A stretch of 64,000 nucleotides of DNA from Aradus depressus (taxonomy: Eukaryota > Arthropoda > Insecta > Hemiptera > Aradidae): positions 55,001,427 to 55,065,426 of the forward strand of contig OY759218.1 of NCBI GenBank assembly GCA_963662175.1, given 5' to 3'. A program made the translations under genes and the position numbers. This document shows positions 31,028 through 41,126 of the stretch, one piece after another. The notes beneath the pieces were generated by a model. It was given only the letters and a program-made list of their open reading frames with translations. It was not told the DNA's origin and ran no database searches. Positions within the stretch are counted from its first letter, which is position 1, and every line of letters begins with the position of its first letter.

Positions 31028-31245
31028 GGGCGCCGATAGCTCAGTGGTATGCGTGCTTGCTTATTGAGCTCAAGATCGCGGGTTCGAAACCCAGCCGAGG
31101 CCCCCAAAATTTATGGTAGGCAAAATTTAGGACTCCCATAGTAGTGTCGGACTCACGTCCCCCAGAGTGACGAAAAAGCGCTCTGGTAGTGGGTGATATA
31201 TGACCTTGTAGTTAAAGCCCGGGCATGAGTCATATAATAACTAAC
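31028..31245 (+). mobile_element. SINE-A2 (tRNA-derived, internally deleted)
   Basis: gcgccgatagctcagtggta and gcgggttcgaaacccagc give clear A and B boxes. Compared with SINE-A1 about 100 bp after the tRNA-like head is missing. The 3' module (ccagagtgacgaaaaagcgc; gttaaagcccgggcatgagt) is the part shared with the copia LTR at 22745-22818. The tail is ataataactaactaac. No secure TSD. Confidence 0.85.
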
Positions 31246-31391
31246 TAACATATGTATTAGTTTATTTTTTCAGAATTTAATAATTTTTACCTTTAATTTT
31301 AGTTTAACCATTGTTATCGGAAGTAAATATTTCAGAACAAACAAATTGCTAACTGTAAGCCAGATTGGGGGGACTTGCTAGTTGACACTGC

Positions 31392-31425
<34 letters not shown>

Positions 31426-31742
31426 CCCTTCCTACCTCATGTACCTTGGCACTATGTACGGTTCACACTCACCAATCTTGTCTTAGTATATTTATCACCA
31501 AACCTGACCATGGTGTAATGCCCAAACCGGTAGTTTTTGTATACAATTTTCTTGTGGAATGGAAATATTTCCAAAAATAAGTTTGTTTTATTTATTACAC
31601 GTTTCCACAATATGTCAACGTTTCTGAACTTAGAAGTTATAAAGAAGAAAATTCAGAATTAGGTCAACGTTTCAGATACTATTTATTTCGGAAGGAGGAG
31701 AGTTCAGGGTTGTGGTCGAAGAAAACAAACTTATGGAATTTC

Positions 31743-31781
31743 TGCCAAACTTTCGGCACTGAGTGTGCCTTCTTCAGGGCA
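31743..31781 (-). ncRNA. Hammerhead-like ribozyme motif
   Basis: Minus strand: flank TGCC, CTGAAGA, an extra A, the stem GGCAC-(ACTCA)-GTGCC, GAAA, GTTT, then flank GGCA, which pairs with TGCC. This is the order of a minimal hammerhead core (CUGANGA, stem II, GAAA, cleavage strand, stem I). The extra base before stem II deviates from the classic consensus, but the same place holds an extra base in the PLE and RepA motifs. Activity is inferred only. Confidence 0.45.
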
Positions 31782-31888
31782 TCTGCATTGACATATATAC
31801 ATTATTAATGAGTTGATGTATGCTAGATTTGAGTAAAAGATAGGACAAAAATAATTGTGACTAAACCAATAATTAACATTTAAAGTAA

Positions 31889-32190
31889 GACACTGACGAC
31901 TAAACAAATCATATCCTTGACACGACTGAGGACCGGACATGCCAGAACAAACAAATACTTACATCTAATCAAAATAAAACCATCCCCCAACTGTGAAAAC
32001 TGCAATGAGACTGAGGACGTAATCCACATTTTCACTAACTGCAAAAAATACGACAACCAGAGACAACATGAGACACTACTATCCAACGAAAACACATTTC
32101 TTCAAACAATAGCTAACATTAATAACATAGAAAACATTAACAAACTCATTAAATTTATTAACAAATCAAAAATAGAATTGTAATAAGATC
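31889..32190 (+). pseudogene. LINE-4: C-terminal end of a non-LTR Pol
   Basis: The frame from 31889 to the stop at 32181-32183 reads SLTRLRTGHARTNKYL, then CENCNETEDVIHIFTNC, the zinc motif that ends many I- and Jockey-type Pol proteins after RNase H. Nothing upstream codes for RT, so only the 3' end remains, as in a 5'-truncated insertion. A/T-rich 3' UTR follows to about 32340. Confidence 0.75.
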
Positions 32191-32639
32191 AATAGACTAC
32201 TACATACTCGCTCCTGCTTTATAGGACTACAATTAGTCTTACGGCATAATAATAAAAAAACAAAAAAAACATTTAAATTATCATTTATAAACTAAATACA
32301 AACATATATCATGAGTGAAAATTTGAAAAAAAAAATAGATCATAACTAAACAAACACAACATCCATTATTTTTTATTTTTCAGGGTCTAACAGAATCTAA
32401 CAATTAAGTTACGGAATGTTCGGGCAAGACATGTTCAGACCTTTAATAATTTTTTAGTGTTTAATTTTACATAACATGGTATCTGTAATGGACATTTTAT
32501 CAATCTATGTTGTTATGGCATACTGTATCACTAAGTACTGACTTGTGAAGCTACTGGCTGCAGGCAACAGGTGCATTTTGGCCGGACTGGCTAGTGCAAT
32601 GATACCTAGGCTCACGATTTTTCATTCTAATTGTCCACC
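32191..32639. other. LINE-4 3' UTR and unassigned spacer
   Basis: AT-rich sequence with A runs near 32255 and 32330 probably marks the end of LINE-4. The rest shows no gene or repeat I recognise. Confidence 0.35.
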
Positions 32640-33120
32640 TATCAAGCAACATTCAGTGGATTTCACCGACAAGGTTAGGTTATATCTTCTAAGTTGAGAA
32701 ACGCGGACATATGTAAATTTATAATAAATAATTAATAAAACAAATTCTTTGAAATATTGTCCACTGCACAAGAAATGTACATATACATATACTACCGGTT
32801 TCTGTACTACACCATCCTCAGGTTTAGATATAAAAGAAGACAAGTTTGTTGAGAGCGGATCATACATAAATCCCCGTATCTTACAGTTAGGAACTTGTTT
32901 GATCTGAAATATTGTCTTCCTACTTTTCTCAATAACAGTGGTAAAACTAAAATTAAAGATAACATTATTACATTTTAACAAGATAACTAATTTATATTTG
33001 AAATTCGTGAAATGATATTTGTGTATTTAACAAAAAGATTGCTAATAGCATGAGAATGATGTAATTAAAATTAGAAGTTTTTCTTAACTTTAAAATAACT
33101 ACATGAATAACAATGAATAT
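32640..33120 (+). repeat. RepA copy with degraded hammerhead-like motif
   Basis: Landmarks in order: ttctaagttgagaaacgc, gaaatattgtccactgcac, actaccggtttctgtactac (32791), agaagacaagtttgttgaga, ttacagttaggaacttgtt, aacagtggtaaaac and tgtgtatttaacaaaaagat. The motif at 32791-32825 keeps CTGAGGA, GAAA and ACCGGT on the minus strand, but the hairpin is broken. Confidence 0.72.
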
Positions 33121-34430
33121 ATAATGTGACAGTTCGAGTAACCGCCCCATGTATTATTTGAATAGTAAGCGGGGGGGGGAGGGGTGGGGGGGGGGGGGGG
33201 GGGGGGTTGTGATAAGAAAACACGGATAATGATGGGAAAAGAATCGATGTATTTATAATCAATCACATATCGACTGAAGGCAGAGAAATGATGCATTTTC
33301 ATATATAAATTTCTTATATGATTAAAATAATAGCCTTGATATAATTACAATGATTGAAATAATAAGTAAATCTTAACAAATATAAAAATAAAGGCATAAA
33401 ATAAAGCAAGAAGAGTTAGGAGGCAGTGATAAGTAGAGAAGAGAGGGGACGTCAGCCGAAGAGAAAATGGAGACCAGTCTCTTTGGAAATTTCAACCCGT
33501 CAGGTAGAGGATTTGAACTCCAGGTGTTGACCACCTGCTTTTTGCTATACAGCAAAATTCATTTTTGATCTATAATGTTACAGTAGTGCAGTATCTTAGA
33601 AGAGGAGAGGTGATACAATATCTCATTGTATGGAGGCAGCATTTACATGATGGCTGAGATCCTTGATGGAGACGATATAACTGGATTTAGCACCGCATGG
33701 ACACAGATACACCTTTTGTGAACTACCCCTGTGAGAAGATTTCTTTGAACATCACGTTTGGTTGAGTACCATCCAACTTTCTCTACTAACACTAAATAAT
33801 ATCTACATGCCTAAAATCAATTCTAAATTATTAATTTGTCTAACCCGTATGATAAAAGAAAGTGAATTCGCGATAGAGGACGATAAGTGAAAGTTTTTAA
33901 ATATAAACCATGAAACTCGCAACTCAAGTTTTTTTTTATGTTTTTATGTGAAATTTTTAAAATGTTAATCTTTATGAAAAATTATAATAATTCGCTTCTA
34001 TCTGTTTTGTTGTTTATCATCCGGCTCCTTAAAAGAACCTCACTAGTAGAAAAAACTATATTGACCCTGAGATAAGAGAAATTAGTGCAATTAGCTTAAA
34101 TAATTTTAAAATTACTCAAGTGATTTTAAATGGCGCCTATCCCAAGCTAAATTACCAACGTTACAATAAATTAAAATTATAACAAACTTAATATACTCTT
34201 TTTTTACTATTATTTTTGTACTTTTGTGAAGTAGACAATATTTCAAAAACGAAGTTTGAACAATTGTCTCTGAAGGAGTAAACAAGTCTAGGAAAATCTG
34301 TGGGAAATGATGAATTTACAAAATGGGGAAGGCACGAGGCAGGGTAGTCAGATGGGAATTTTGAGAGTTGTGTTACCGTCTACGTTAGAGTGAATAGTCT
34401 GGTCGTCGCTAGAATCGACGGCTTCGTCTA
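33121..34430. other. Unassigned region with G run and a weak tRNA-like patch
   Basis: A long G run lies at 33172-33207. On the minus strand at 33490-33550 the text tatagcaaaaagcaggtgg and gagttcaaatcctct resembles polymerase III boxes and might be a decayed SINE. A RepA-like end (agtagacaatatttcaaaaa) is at 34230-34250. No gene seen. Confidence 0.35.
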
Positions 34431-34433
34431 AAT

Positions 34434-34850
34434 TTACAGTCCCTGTGTCATTATTCGGGTTGTCAGTACGTTTTTCCGGGTTTTTCGTATAATAGTCGTC
34501 GTTTGTGTTTCGTTTATGTTTAGTTCGATTCGGGAGAGTGCGTCTGCGACTTTATTTTGGAATCCTTTTTTGTACATTACCTCATAATCAAATTCTTCCA
34601 GTTTTAATCTCATTCTAACTAATTTCGAGTTGGGTTCTTCAAGAGAAAATAGCCATTGGAGAGGTCGATGGTCACTAAAAATTTTAAAATTTCTTCTAAA
34701 TAAATATAGCTTAAAATATTTTGTTGCCCAAAGAATGCCGAGAAGTTTTTTTTCGATTGTGGACAGATGGGTTTTAGTTTTGTTTAACGTTCTGCTTGCA
34801 AAACAAATGGGTAAATCAGCACAGTTAAAATTTTGACTGCCGGAAGCCGC
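34434..34850 (-). pseudogene. Ty3/gypsy Pol fragment: RNase H
   Basis: The minus-strand frame carries LPICFASRTLNKTKTHLSTI, EKKLLGILWATKYF, FKIFSDHRPLQWLFSLEEPN, RMRLKLEEFDYEVMYKKG and NKVADALSRI, the standard gypsy RT-RNase H connection block. The RT palm upstream and integrase downstream are missing. It abuts the Jockey-like fragment in opposite orientation at about 34855. Confidence 0.92.
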
Positions 34851-34859
34851 GAGAGCTCC

Positions 34860-35520
34860 CAGCAAAGTGTGTTCTGCGTGGCGGCCAACACCCCGCCAAC
34901 TACAGAGAGTGCACAGTTCTGAAGCAGCTGAGGAGCTCCGCCACCGCTACAGGGCCCAAGGCAGCACAACCCCTTGTCCCGCAGTCCTCCGCCCCTCTTC
35001 CCAAGGACTTCCCAGCCCTGGCTTCAGAACATCAGGGTGCACCACGCCCAGCGCCTCCTCGGACAGCCCATCCCATCTCAGCCGCCGCTCAGCCAGGTCT
35101 CTCCGATGCCCATTTGGCTGGGGCAAGGGCTCAGTCACCTCAGTCTTCAACCTTCATCCCGCCCCGTCCTTCACCTTTCATCCCTCCCCCTCCTTCCGCC
35201 ACTGATATAACATCTGTCCTCTCCTCCTTCATGACAAAGATGGGAACAATGTTCACCCAACTCTTCAACCTTCTGACCTCAATCATAACCCTACTTGCCC
35301 ATAGAACCCAATAGTGCCTCCTACCCAACATTTCTTATCCATCCTCCTTTGGAACGCCAATGGCTTGCACAACCTCAAAAACGAACTCGACACTCTATTT
35401 CACAACAAAAAGATAGACGTAGCTCTTATTACAGAAACTCGACTGACCACTAGAAAACACTGCAACATCCGGACTATGTCACCTTCAGGACAGACCACCC
35501 GGACGGTAGAGCCCAATTAA
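34860..35520 (+). pseudogene. Jockey-like LINE fragment: ORF1 C terminus and ORF2 start
   Basis: The frame 34865-35314 reads KCVLRGGQHPANYREC, a Jockey-type final zinc knuckle in which the second Cys is Arg, followed by a Pro/Ser/Ala-rich tail (PLPKDFPALAS, FIPPRPSPFIPPPP). Right after the stop, 35317-35520 reads LLWNANGLHNLKNELDTLF and DVALITETRLTT, the start of a Jockey-clade endonuclease. It breaks off there. Organisation and spacing fit a Jockey element truncated on both sides. Confidence 0.8.
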
Positions 35521-35649
35521 CCAAGAGATATCAGATCAGTCTAGACTAAGCCTCAAGAGGATTTTAGGAAGGGGATAGGAATAGGAATGTTTTCCGATCT
35601 TTAAGTCCCCTCGGAAAAACGGGTAGCCAGGATATACCTCCCAGCACTA
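35521..35649. other. Short unassigned spacer
   Basis: Purine-rich stretch with ggaaggggataggaatagga; no recognised feature. Confidence 0.3.
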
Positions 35650-35890
35650 GGTTTGAATTGAGTAATGTCCGTGAGCTAAAGAATTTATACCATCAGATAA
35701 AACTACTCTTTTATAATCTTCCGAAGACAACGCCTTTTTATTAATTCTAACACTGAACAACTCATGTTTTTTTGACTGTATCATTCTCATGTCTGTATAT
35801 ACTATTTTTCCCTCAAAAAGTGATTTCTCAAAATCTTGCAACGATATAATTTTTTCAACGGCTGCTTTTTTAACACCATTAGGGAAGTAG
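35650..35890 (-). pseudogene. Fragment resembling C terminus of a protein-primed-type DNA polymerase B
   Basis: Minus strand: NGVKKAAVEKIISLQDFEKS, LFEGKIVYTDMRMIQSKKHE, then INKKALSSEDYKRVVLSDGI, NSLAHGHY. I recall this arrangement (GVKK, a Met-x-x-I-x-S-x-x-H block, N-K-x-A-L-S-x-x-D-x-K-R and DG-x-x-x-LA-x-GH) from uncharacterised invertebrate proteins with a DNA polymerase B type 2 domain, some linked to Maverick/Polinton-like elements. Only about 75 residues are present, so the assignment is tentative. Flanks give no further support. Confidence 0.4.
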
Positions 35891-35952
35891 GAAGTTCTCT
35901 ATTTATTATCTCATGTCAGAAGTTGCTAAAGGAAACCTAGGAGATGGATTTA

Positions 35953-36105
35953 GTAGAATTTAGGGAATTGGAAAAGAATGGGAATAACTTGAGAACCCAA
36001 GTAGAATTTAGGGAATTGGAAAAGAATGGGAATAACTTGAGAACCCAAGTAGAATTTAGGGAATTGGAAAAGAATGGGAATAACTTGAGAACCCAAGTAG
36101 AATTT
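35953..36105 (+). repeat. Perfect 48-bp tandem repeat, 3.2 copies
   Basis: Three identical 48-bp units (35953-36000, 36001-36048, 36049-36096) plus 9 bases of a fourth. The unit is in frame and would encode VEFRELEKNGNNLRTQ; an ATG at 35944 opens a 121-residue frame through it. The lack of any mismatch implies a recent expansion. The downstream part of the frame is AT-rich and not recognised, so I do not call a gene. Confidence 0.9.
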
Positions 36106-37340
36106 TTGTTGAAGAAGTTTTTGATGTTTTTAAAATACAGTAAAATAGAGTTGGAGAATTTGCTCATGTACTTCGATTATAATTTTGATTTTGTTAATTT
36201 TCTTGTGTTATTGTTTTATATTAATTTTTATGTGAAATCCGCAGCCAGATGTAATGCCCATATGAAGATATGTAAAATGTTAATAATAAAGACGAATGTA
36301 ATGTTGTGAAACTAAATAAATACAATATTTATATATTACCTAAGTAAATATAAAATGTCATGAATTGATCTGAAGAATCTGTATGGTCAAATCTATTAGA
36401 ATTTCAGTTATTGTTAGTAATATAAGTTGTATTAATGTAAACATATTAGGTTAAGAATAAAGAATTTTGTTTATGCAATATTAACTTTAAGGTATAAAAA
36501 TAATAAATGTGTAACAAGATTATTCAGAATCCTATTCATTCAAAAGAAATGTAAAAGGTTTTGTATAACCATGCTAGAAGTAGAAGACAATTTTAATATG
36601 TATAACATTTTTCAATTATTGTTAAATATGGACATTAAATTTTTTTAAATGTTTTAAGTAAAAATGAGAGTGCAGATGGAAATGTAAAAGGTGGAGGCCA
36701 GGAACTCGGTGGAAGAAGGGAGAAATCCGATGACGTCAGCAGCAATACCACGTCAGGAAGGGTGTAGACCACATGACGGGGGCACCCAATCGGTGTGAAG
36801 GAAAATCCCGGCGGAAAAATGGCGGGAGAGCTAGACGAGCCCAGCTAGGCATCAGTGCGCCAGTCACCTTTGTAGAGGGAGGATCAACTTGGTCAGACAT
36901 CCTCGAGGAGGATGGATGTGTTGGACGAGCTCCCAACTGTTTTGAGATGTGAGTTGTAGAACACTGTATCAGTACGATTTTTATTATATAAAAAAGAAAA
37001 GAATTGAACACGTGTATCAAGTTTAACGTAGAATCAGTAAAATATTGAAGAAATCCGAAGCCCAGCAGAAATCGCGGTAGACAAGGCCGCGCAGTAAGGT
37101 ACCAGTAGATTATAACTAATGTACAAATGTATTCTAGGTTAGTAATATAGAAAAGGATTCTGATAAATAATCATAAATATCAATAATGTTTTTACCAAAT
37201 ATATTTATTAAAATAATCTTGAAATAAGTTTCTTTTGTGTATTTTGCATCCCCATCTCATCTTAGTTTTTCAAAACTGTTGGTAATCTTGGCGAACCCAC
37301 GAAACAAATAAGAAATAGAATCAAGAATAATAATAATAAT
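36106..37340. other. AT-rich region, possible LTR ending at a PBS-like site
   Basis: 36110-36650 is AT-rich with nothing recognised. 36660-37100 is more GC-rich and promoter-like. Near 37287 tcttggcgaacccacg resembles a primer-binding site (TGGCGAACCC), which would make the preceding sequence an LTR of a gypsy-type element; LTR ends were not found. Confidence 0.3.
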
Positions 37341-37344
37341 ACTT

Positions 37345-37860
37345 ACCTGGGAGGCCTTCCGGGTGGAGGATTCACCAAGTCAACAGAACACCAGAAGCGC
37401 TACCAGTACCCTGCCGGATAGTCCTGAGTTTGACGGTGGAGAAACAGATGAGTGGCGGAGCCTCTGGGAGCTATCTCATCGACGCTGCTATAATCAAGAA
37501 AGTCAGATCTTGAGTTTAATGTCTGCCTTAGAAGGGGCCACATTCCCAGCGATTGGAAACAAGTATGCACGTTTGTTAAGCCAGGTGACAGAGGCCTTAC
37601 CTTGGTAGGGAGCAACAGACCAATCAGCCTGCTTCCCGTCTTCGGTTTTGCATTCTCTTATCTTTAATGTAATTCGCGCCCAGGTGCACGCCTTCGTATC
37701 CCACAAGCAGTTCGGTGGCTTAAGGGGCAGGCTCGCCGAGGACAATAAACAGGAAATATGCCCTCTGTAGCTTCTTCGACGTCTCGTCGGCCTTCCATTG
37801 AAGTTGGTGGCCTGCCATCCTCACGCTACTGCGGGCTGTGAGACTGCCTAGGGACCTTCC
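37345..37860 (+). pseudogene. R1-3: degenerate R1-clade RT fragment
   Basis: Pieces in shifting frames match R1-2 and R1-4: TLPDSPEFDGGE for the pre-RT linker, LRRGHIPSDWKQVC, FVKPGDRGLTLVGSNRPISL and LLPVFG in RT, then gcgcccaggtgcacgccttc (37677) and cttcttcgacgtctcgtcgg for the FFDIA region. Many indels; clearly old. About 500 bp of the RT start. Confidence 0.8.
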
Positions 37861-38580
37861 TTGTCTTGAGCGTCAATGAGACGACAAATATTTATTTAAT
37901 TGGAATATAATGTCTGTGGGAGCTATATTGTCATATTATTTATTATCGATATATTCATTACGGTATTCTTTATCGATGATATTGATATGCCTGTGGATTT
38001 CAATTGGGACATAAGCCTTGCGTTTCATGGACTCCTGATGACAGGAAGACTGGGAATGAGTCAGTTACCGAGTGACTTTTTAATGAGTGGGTGAGGTCCC
38101 CGGGGTGATGATGGGTGCGTGGTGTGGATGTGGGTGTGTGGTGTGCCGCCCTCCGATGAAACTGAGCTGATTAGCTGGTCGTCTGCCTTGCCGCAGCTGT
38201 CCCCCGCCTCCACACATTTCAATCCACTTCTACTACATAATAACTAATTGGAAGATTTTTGCCCATTGTTAAAGTCCTGAGGTAATAAAAAATTACATAA
38301 TAAAAATTAAACGGGAATCTAATGCGGGGAGTAGAAAAAAATAAAATAAAAACTGTTAACATTTTTCTGCCCTTTATCTCCAACATCATGAATGAAGCTA
38401 GAAGTCAAAATCCGGGGTGTTGAGCCCCCAGCAAAAATAACCGTTATCATTCATCACAAAAAACTACATCCGTCGTAGCTATTCAGATTTTTGGAAAATG
38501 GAAAGTTATAGAGAAAATTCCCATAAATACTTTTTTCCTGAACTCCATCCCACATATAATTAAACACATAACTATCTGAA
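37861..38580. other. Unassigned region
   Basis: AT-rich, then a GT-rich patch (gtgcgtggtgtggatgtggg, near 38115). No gene, repeat or element recognised. Confidence 0.35.
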
Positions 38581-38897
38581 AACAACTTTAAGTTGAGAAA
38601 CGCCGAATGAAAACTTGTAATGAGAAATAAAACAAATTTTTTTTTCTTAATATTGTCTACCATACAACTACAACTACCATTTTCGGGCTTAACCATGGTC
38701 AGGTTTAGTTATAAATATACTAAGACAAGTTTGCTGAGTGCGAACCGTACATAGTGCCAAGGTACATGAGGTAGGAAAGGGGGGGGGGGGGGGGGGGGGA
38801 GGGGAGGCTGGCATTTTAATTAGGAAATCCCTGTGGCTTACAGTTAGGTATTTGTTGGTTCTGAAATATTTACATACAATAACAGCGGTAAAATTAA

Positions 38898-39895
38898 CCT
38901 TCAAACGGTAAGGTCGGGGTCTAAAGGACCCCAAGCGCAGTATTTTCTGGGTTGCTCCTCACCACTTGGACTTAAGGCCATGTGACGTCAGGTAACCTCT
39001 CACCCAGTCTTCCTCTAGCGGACGTCGAGTTCACATGGCAGAGGTGAGTTGCACTTATTTATAGCGATTGTTATAAGTCAACTTTTATTTGGGGTCCTTT
39101 GGGACCCCACCTTACATATTAAGCTAAATATTTTCAGATTGTTTTGGGGGATTTTTATTGCTATTTTGATGAATGTAATGCTGAATGGGCGACCCCACCT
39201 TACCGTTAGCGTTTCATAATTAATTTGTATAAAATATTTTCAGATATTTTATCATGGCGTCTGAGGATTTATTTTGGACGGCTGAAGCAATTCTGAAAGA
39301 ACTATTGCGTCAGCAGGCAGAATCCGACGAACAGATGAGAAGATTGATGATATTTTCAACGCAGAGCCCGACGAATGTAGCCCACGTAACACTATGCCAA
39401 CATCGAAAAAACTTTCTTGTTAAGCAAAGATCAAGAAACAATTTTTACAGATAGACCTCTGATTTCGAAGTACGCTAAAGTCCCTCGAAGACATATAATC
39501 AGCCATTTGCCAGGTCTTAAGGGTGAATCCCGTGGACTCGCTGATGAAGAGAAACTTGTTCGGCTATTTATAAATGAAGAATTAATGGAGAAAATAGTTC
39601 AACATAGAAATGAGGAAATTGAAAGATCTGTACCAAATGACACTTGACAACAGTGGTTTATATCGTACATCCGACCTCTAATAAGTTTACTTGCATTTCT
39701 TTTTTTATATTCAGAATGAATAATTATTACCTATTGTTTAAAAAATAATTTTGGAGTTATTTGTTGTTGTTTTTTTAACCTTAAAATATTTAAAATGATT
39801 TAATTTAAGCTGAAAATGAGCGAAAATTCCGATTGGGGTCCAATAGACCCCACCTTACCGTTTGTTCTCGCCTAGATCACCTTACCTTTAGAGGG
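38898..39895 (+). mobile_element. Non-autonomous piggyBac element
   Basis: TTAA flanks at 38894-38897 and 39896-39899, the piggyBac TSD. Ends are CCTTCAAACGGTAAGG (left) and the inverse of CCCTCTAAAGGTAAGG (right). Subterminal inverted blocks (aaacggtaaggtcggggtc near 38903; accccaccttaccgtttg near 39848) extend the symmetry. The interior keeps only the N-terminal part of a transposase. 998 bp, so mobile only if a relative supplies transposase. Confidence 0.88.
39254..39647 (+). pseudogene. piggyBac transposase N-terminal fragment
   Basis: Two overlapping frames. 39254-39454 begins MASEDLFWTAEAILKELL; 39417-39647 contains VPRRHIISHLPGLKGESRGL, ADEEKLVRLFINEELMEKIV and QHRNEEIE, the first conserved block of the piggyBac (DDE_Tnp_1_7) transposase domain. 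The catalytic Asp residues lie further on and are missing; the frame ends at TGA 39645-39647. Confidence 0.8.
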
Positions 39896-40040
39896 TTAAA
39901 GTTAACAATGATAAAATTTATTATACATTTTTATATGTGATATGCGTGAAATAATGTTTGTGTATTTGACAAAAAAATTACTGATGACATGATTATATAA
40001 ATACAATTAGAAGCTTTTCCTATCATTAAAAAGAGTGTTA

Positions 40041-41126
40041 GGGTACGTTTATACCGAAGATGCATCGATGTTGGAGGTGGAGGTGGAGGTCGCGGTCGAT
40101 ACCTCGATGTCATATCAAACTACTGCTTCTGAATGGGAGTGTTCATGGTAAGGATGCCCGATGGCTTTCACCCTCGCGGCTCACATGGATCCCTACAACA
40201 AAACAAAATAGTTTGTATTTTCATCTATGTAGCGATGTGAGCTATGTGCTGATTGGTCCTCCCTGACTGCACAAGGCGCATGCTCAACCCACTTGTCAAA
40301 ATATTTTATTTGTTGACGCTTAACCTGACCTCATAGTAGTTTTATCAAACATTTTTTTATTAATAATTATTATTATTAAAAATTTGATTATTATTATTAA
40401 TTAATATGAAAGTAGAGCTAATTAATTTAGTTTTCAGGTGTCCGCAAATTTGGGAATAGTTTGCCAATCATCACAACAGATATGTGTATGTATTTTTTAT
40501 ACTGCCGAAGAAGCTTATTTTAATAACTAATTGTATAAAAATATTGTGAAATAAATATAATTTTATGAAATGTGTACGTACCTAATTGTTACCACCAATC
40601 TCAGCCAAAATTGGATTTATGTGTAAGTTGTTGTACTTTTGGATACTTAGTTGCTTCTCAACTAACAACACAATATGATTAAATGTCTCAATTTCCATCC
40701 TCATATATTCATGACATCTATCAGGGTACCTTTTAAGTTGTTGAAATAAGGTGTGGTATTCGCCAAATGGTTGTCTTGCAGCATTTATTGGGTGAACACT
40801 ACATGAACCTTTAGAAATATTCGAAATTAACCACCACTTTGTGGCAACTGAAAGTTCATCACTATCATCACTTTCACTGTTCATACTACTGTTTATATAT
40901 TGAAACAAAGAAAGTTTTTTTTAGCTTGTTAGTTAAAGTTTTTTAGTTTCGGGGAAAAATAAACAGATCAGGGATAGGTTTCAGCGAGTCAAGGTTATGT
41001 TGCAACGTCAATGTTCACCTCCTTGGGTATGAACACCCGACATCCACTTGAAACATCGACCTCTATGTAGACCGCGACCTCCACCTCCACCTCCATCATC
41101 GATGCATCTTCGGTATAAACGTACCC
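40041..41126 (-). mobile_element. Harbinger-2: non-autonomous PIF/Harbinger element
   Basis: A perfect 30-bp terminal inverted repeat starting gggtacgtttataccgaaga (40041-40070 and 41097-41126) extends with one mismatch to about 57 bp through a ggtggaggtggaggtcgcgg stretch. TSD TTA at 40038-40040 and 41127-41129. Interior: an N-terminal transposase fragment on the minus strand. 1,086 bp. Excellent TIR identity suggests a fairly recent insertion. Confidence 0.92.
40582..40908 (-). pseudogene. Harbinger-2 transposase N-terminal fragment
   Basis: The minus-strand frame (likely start at the second Met, 40884) reads NSESDDSDEL, CSVHPINAARQPFGEYHTLF, QQLKRYPDRCHEYMRMEIET and FNHIVLLVEKQL, equivalent to the FGEFSHLWRDL and YFRMEKDTFQYIL blocks in Harbinger-1. 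The match fades at INPILAEI, and the DDE domain is deleted. Confidence 0.82.

Larger units (their letters stand above)
30085..31610. repeat. RepA foldback: two inverted RepA copies
   Basis: The plus-oriented copy (30085-30550) starts aaaaaacttatttttag and carries ttaccggtttgggcattaca, atactaagacaag and tgtttgtgtatttaacaaaa. A minus-oriented copy runs from about 31610 back to about 30550, with the same landmarks reversed (31480-31580, 30955-31015, 30560-30610) and a long C run at 31387-31422. SINE-A1 and SINE-A2 both sit in the minus copy. Without them the locus is a near-palindrome with arms of about 460-520 bp. Confidence 0.72.
38581..40037 (+). repeat. RepA copy split by piggyBac
   Basis: Left part 38581-38897 has taagttgagaaacgccg, attgtctaccatac, a worn motif (38671-38706), atactaagacaagtttgctg, a G run at 38779-38799 and aacagcggtaaaatt. 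Right part 39896-40037 resumes with agttaacaatgataaaa, tgtttgtgtatttgacaaaa and agaagcttttcctatcat. The RepA text is continuous once the 998-bp piggyBac element and one TTAA are removed. Harbinger-2 follows at once. Confidence 0.8.

Noticed and set aside
30900..31110. True tRNA genes near 30.9 and 31.05 kb
   Set aside because: The A and B boxes belong to SINE-A heads followed by SINE bodies; no complete tRNA cloverleaf was seen.
35944..36309. Genuine 121-residue protein gene
   Set aside because: Only the 48-bp repeat part looks structured; the rest is AT-driven and unrecognised.
38101..38150. Telomere-like GT repeat
   Set aside because: The gtgtggatgtgggtg stretch is irregular and short, unlike insect telomeric TTAGG arrays.
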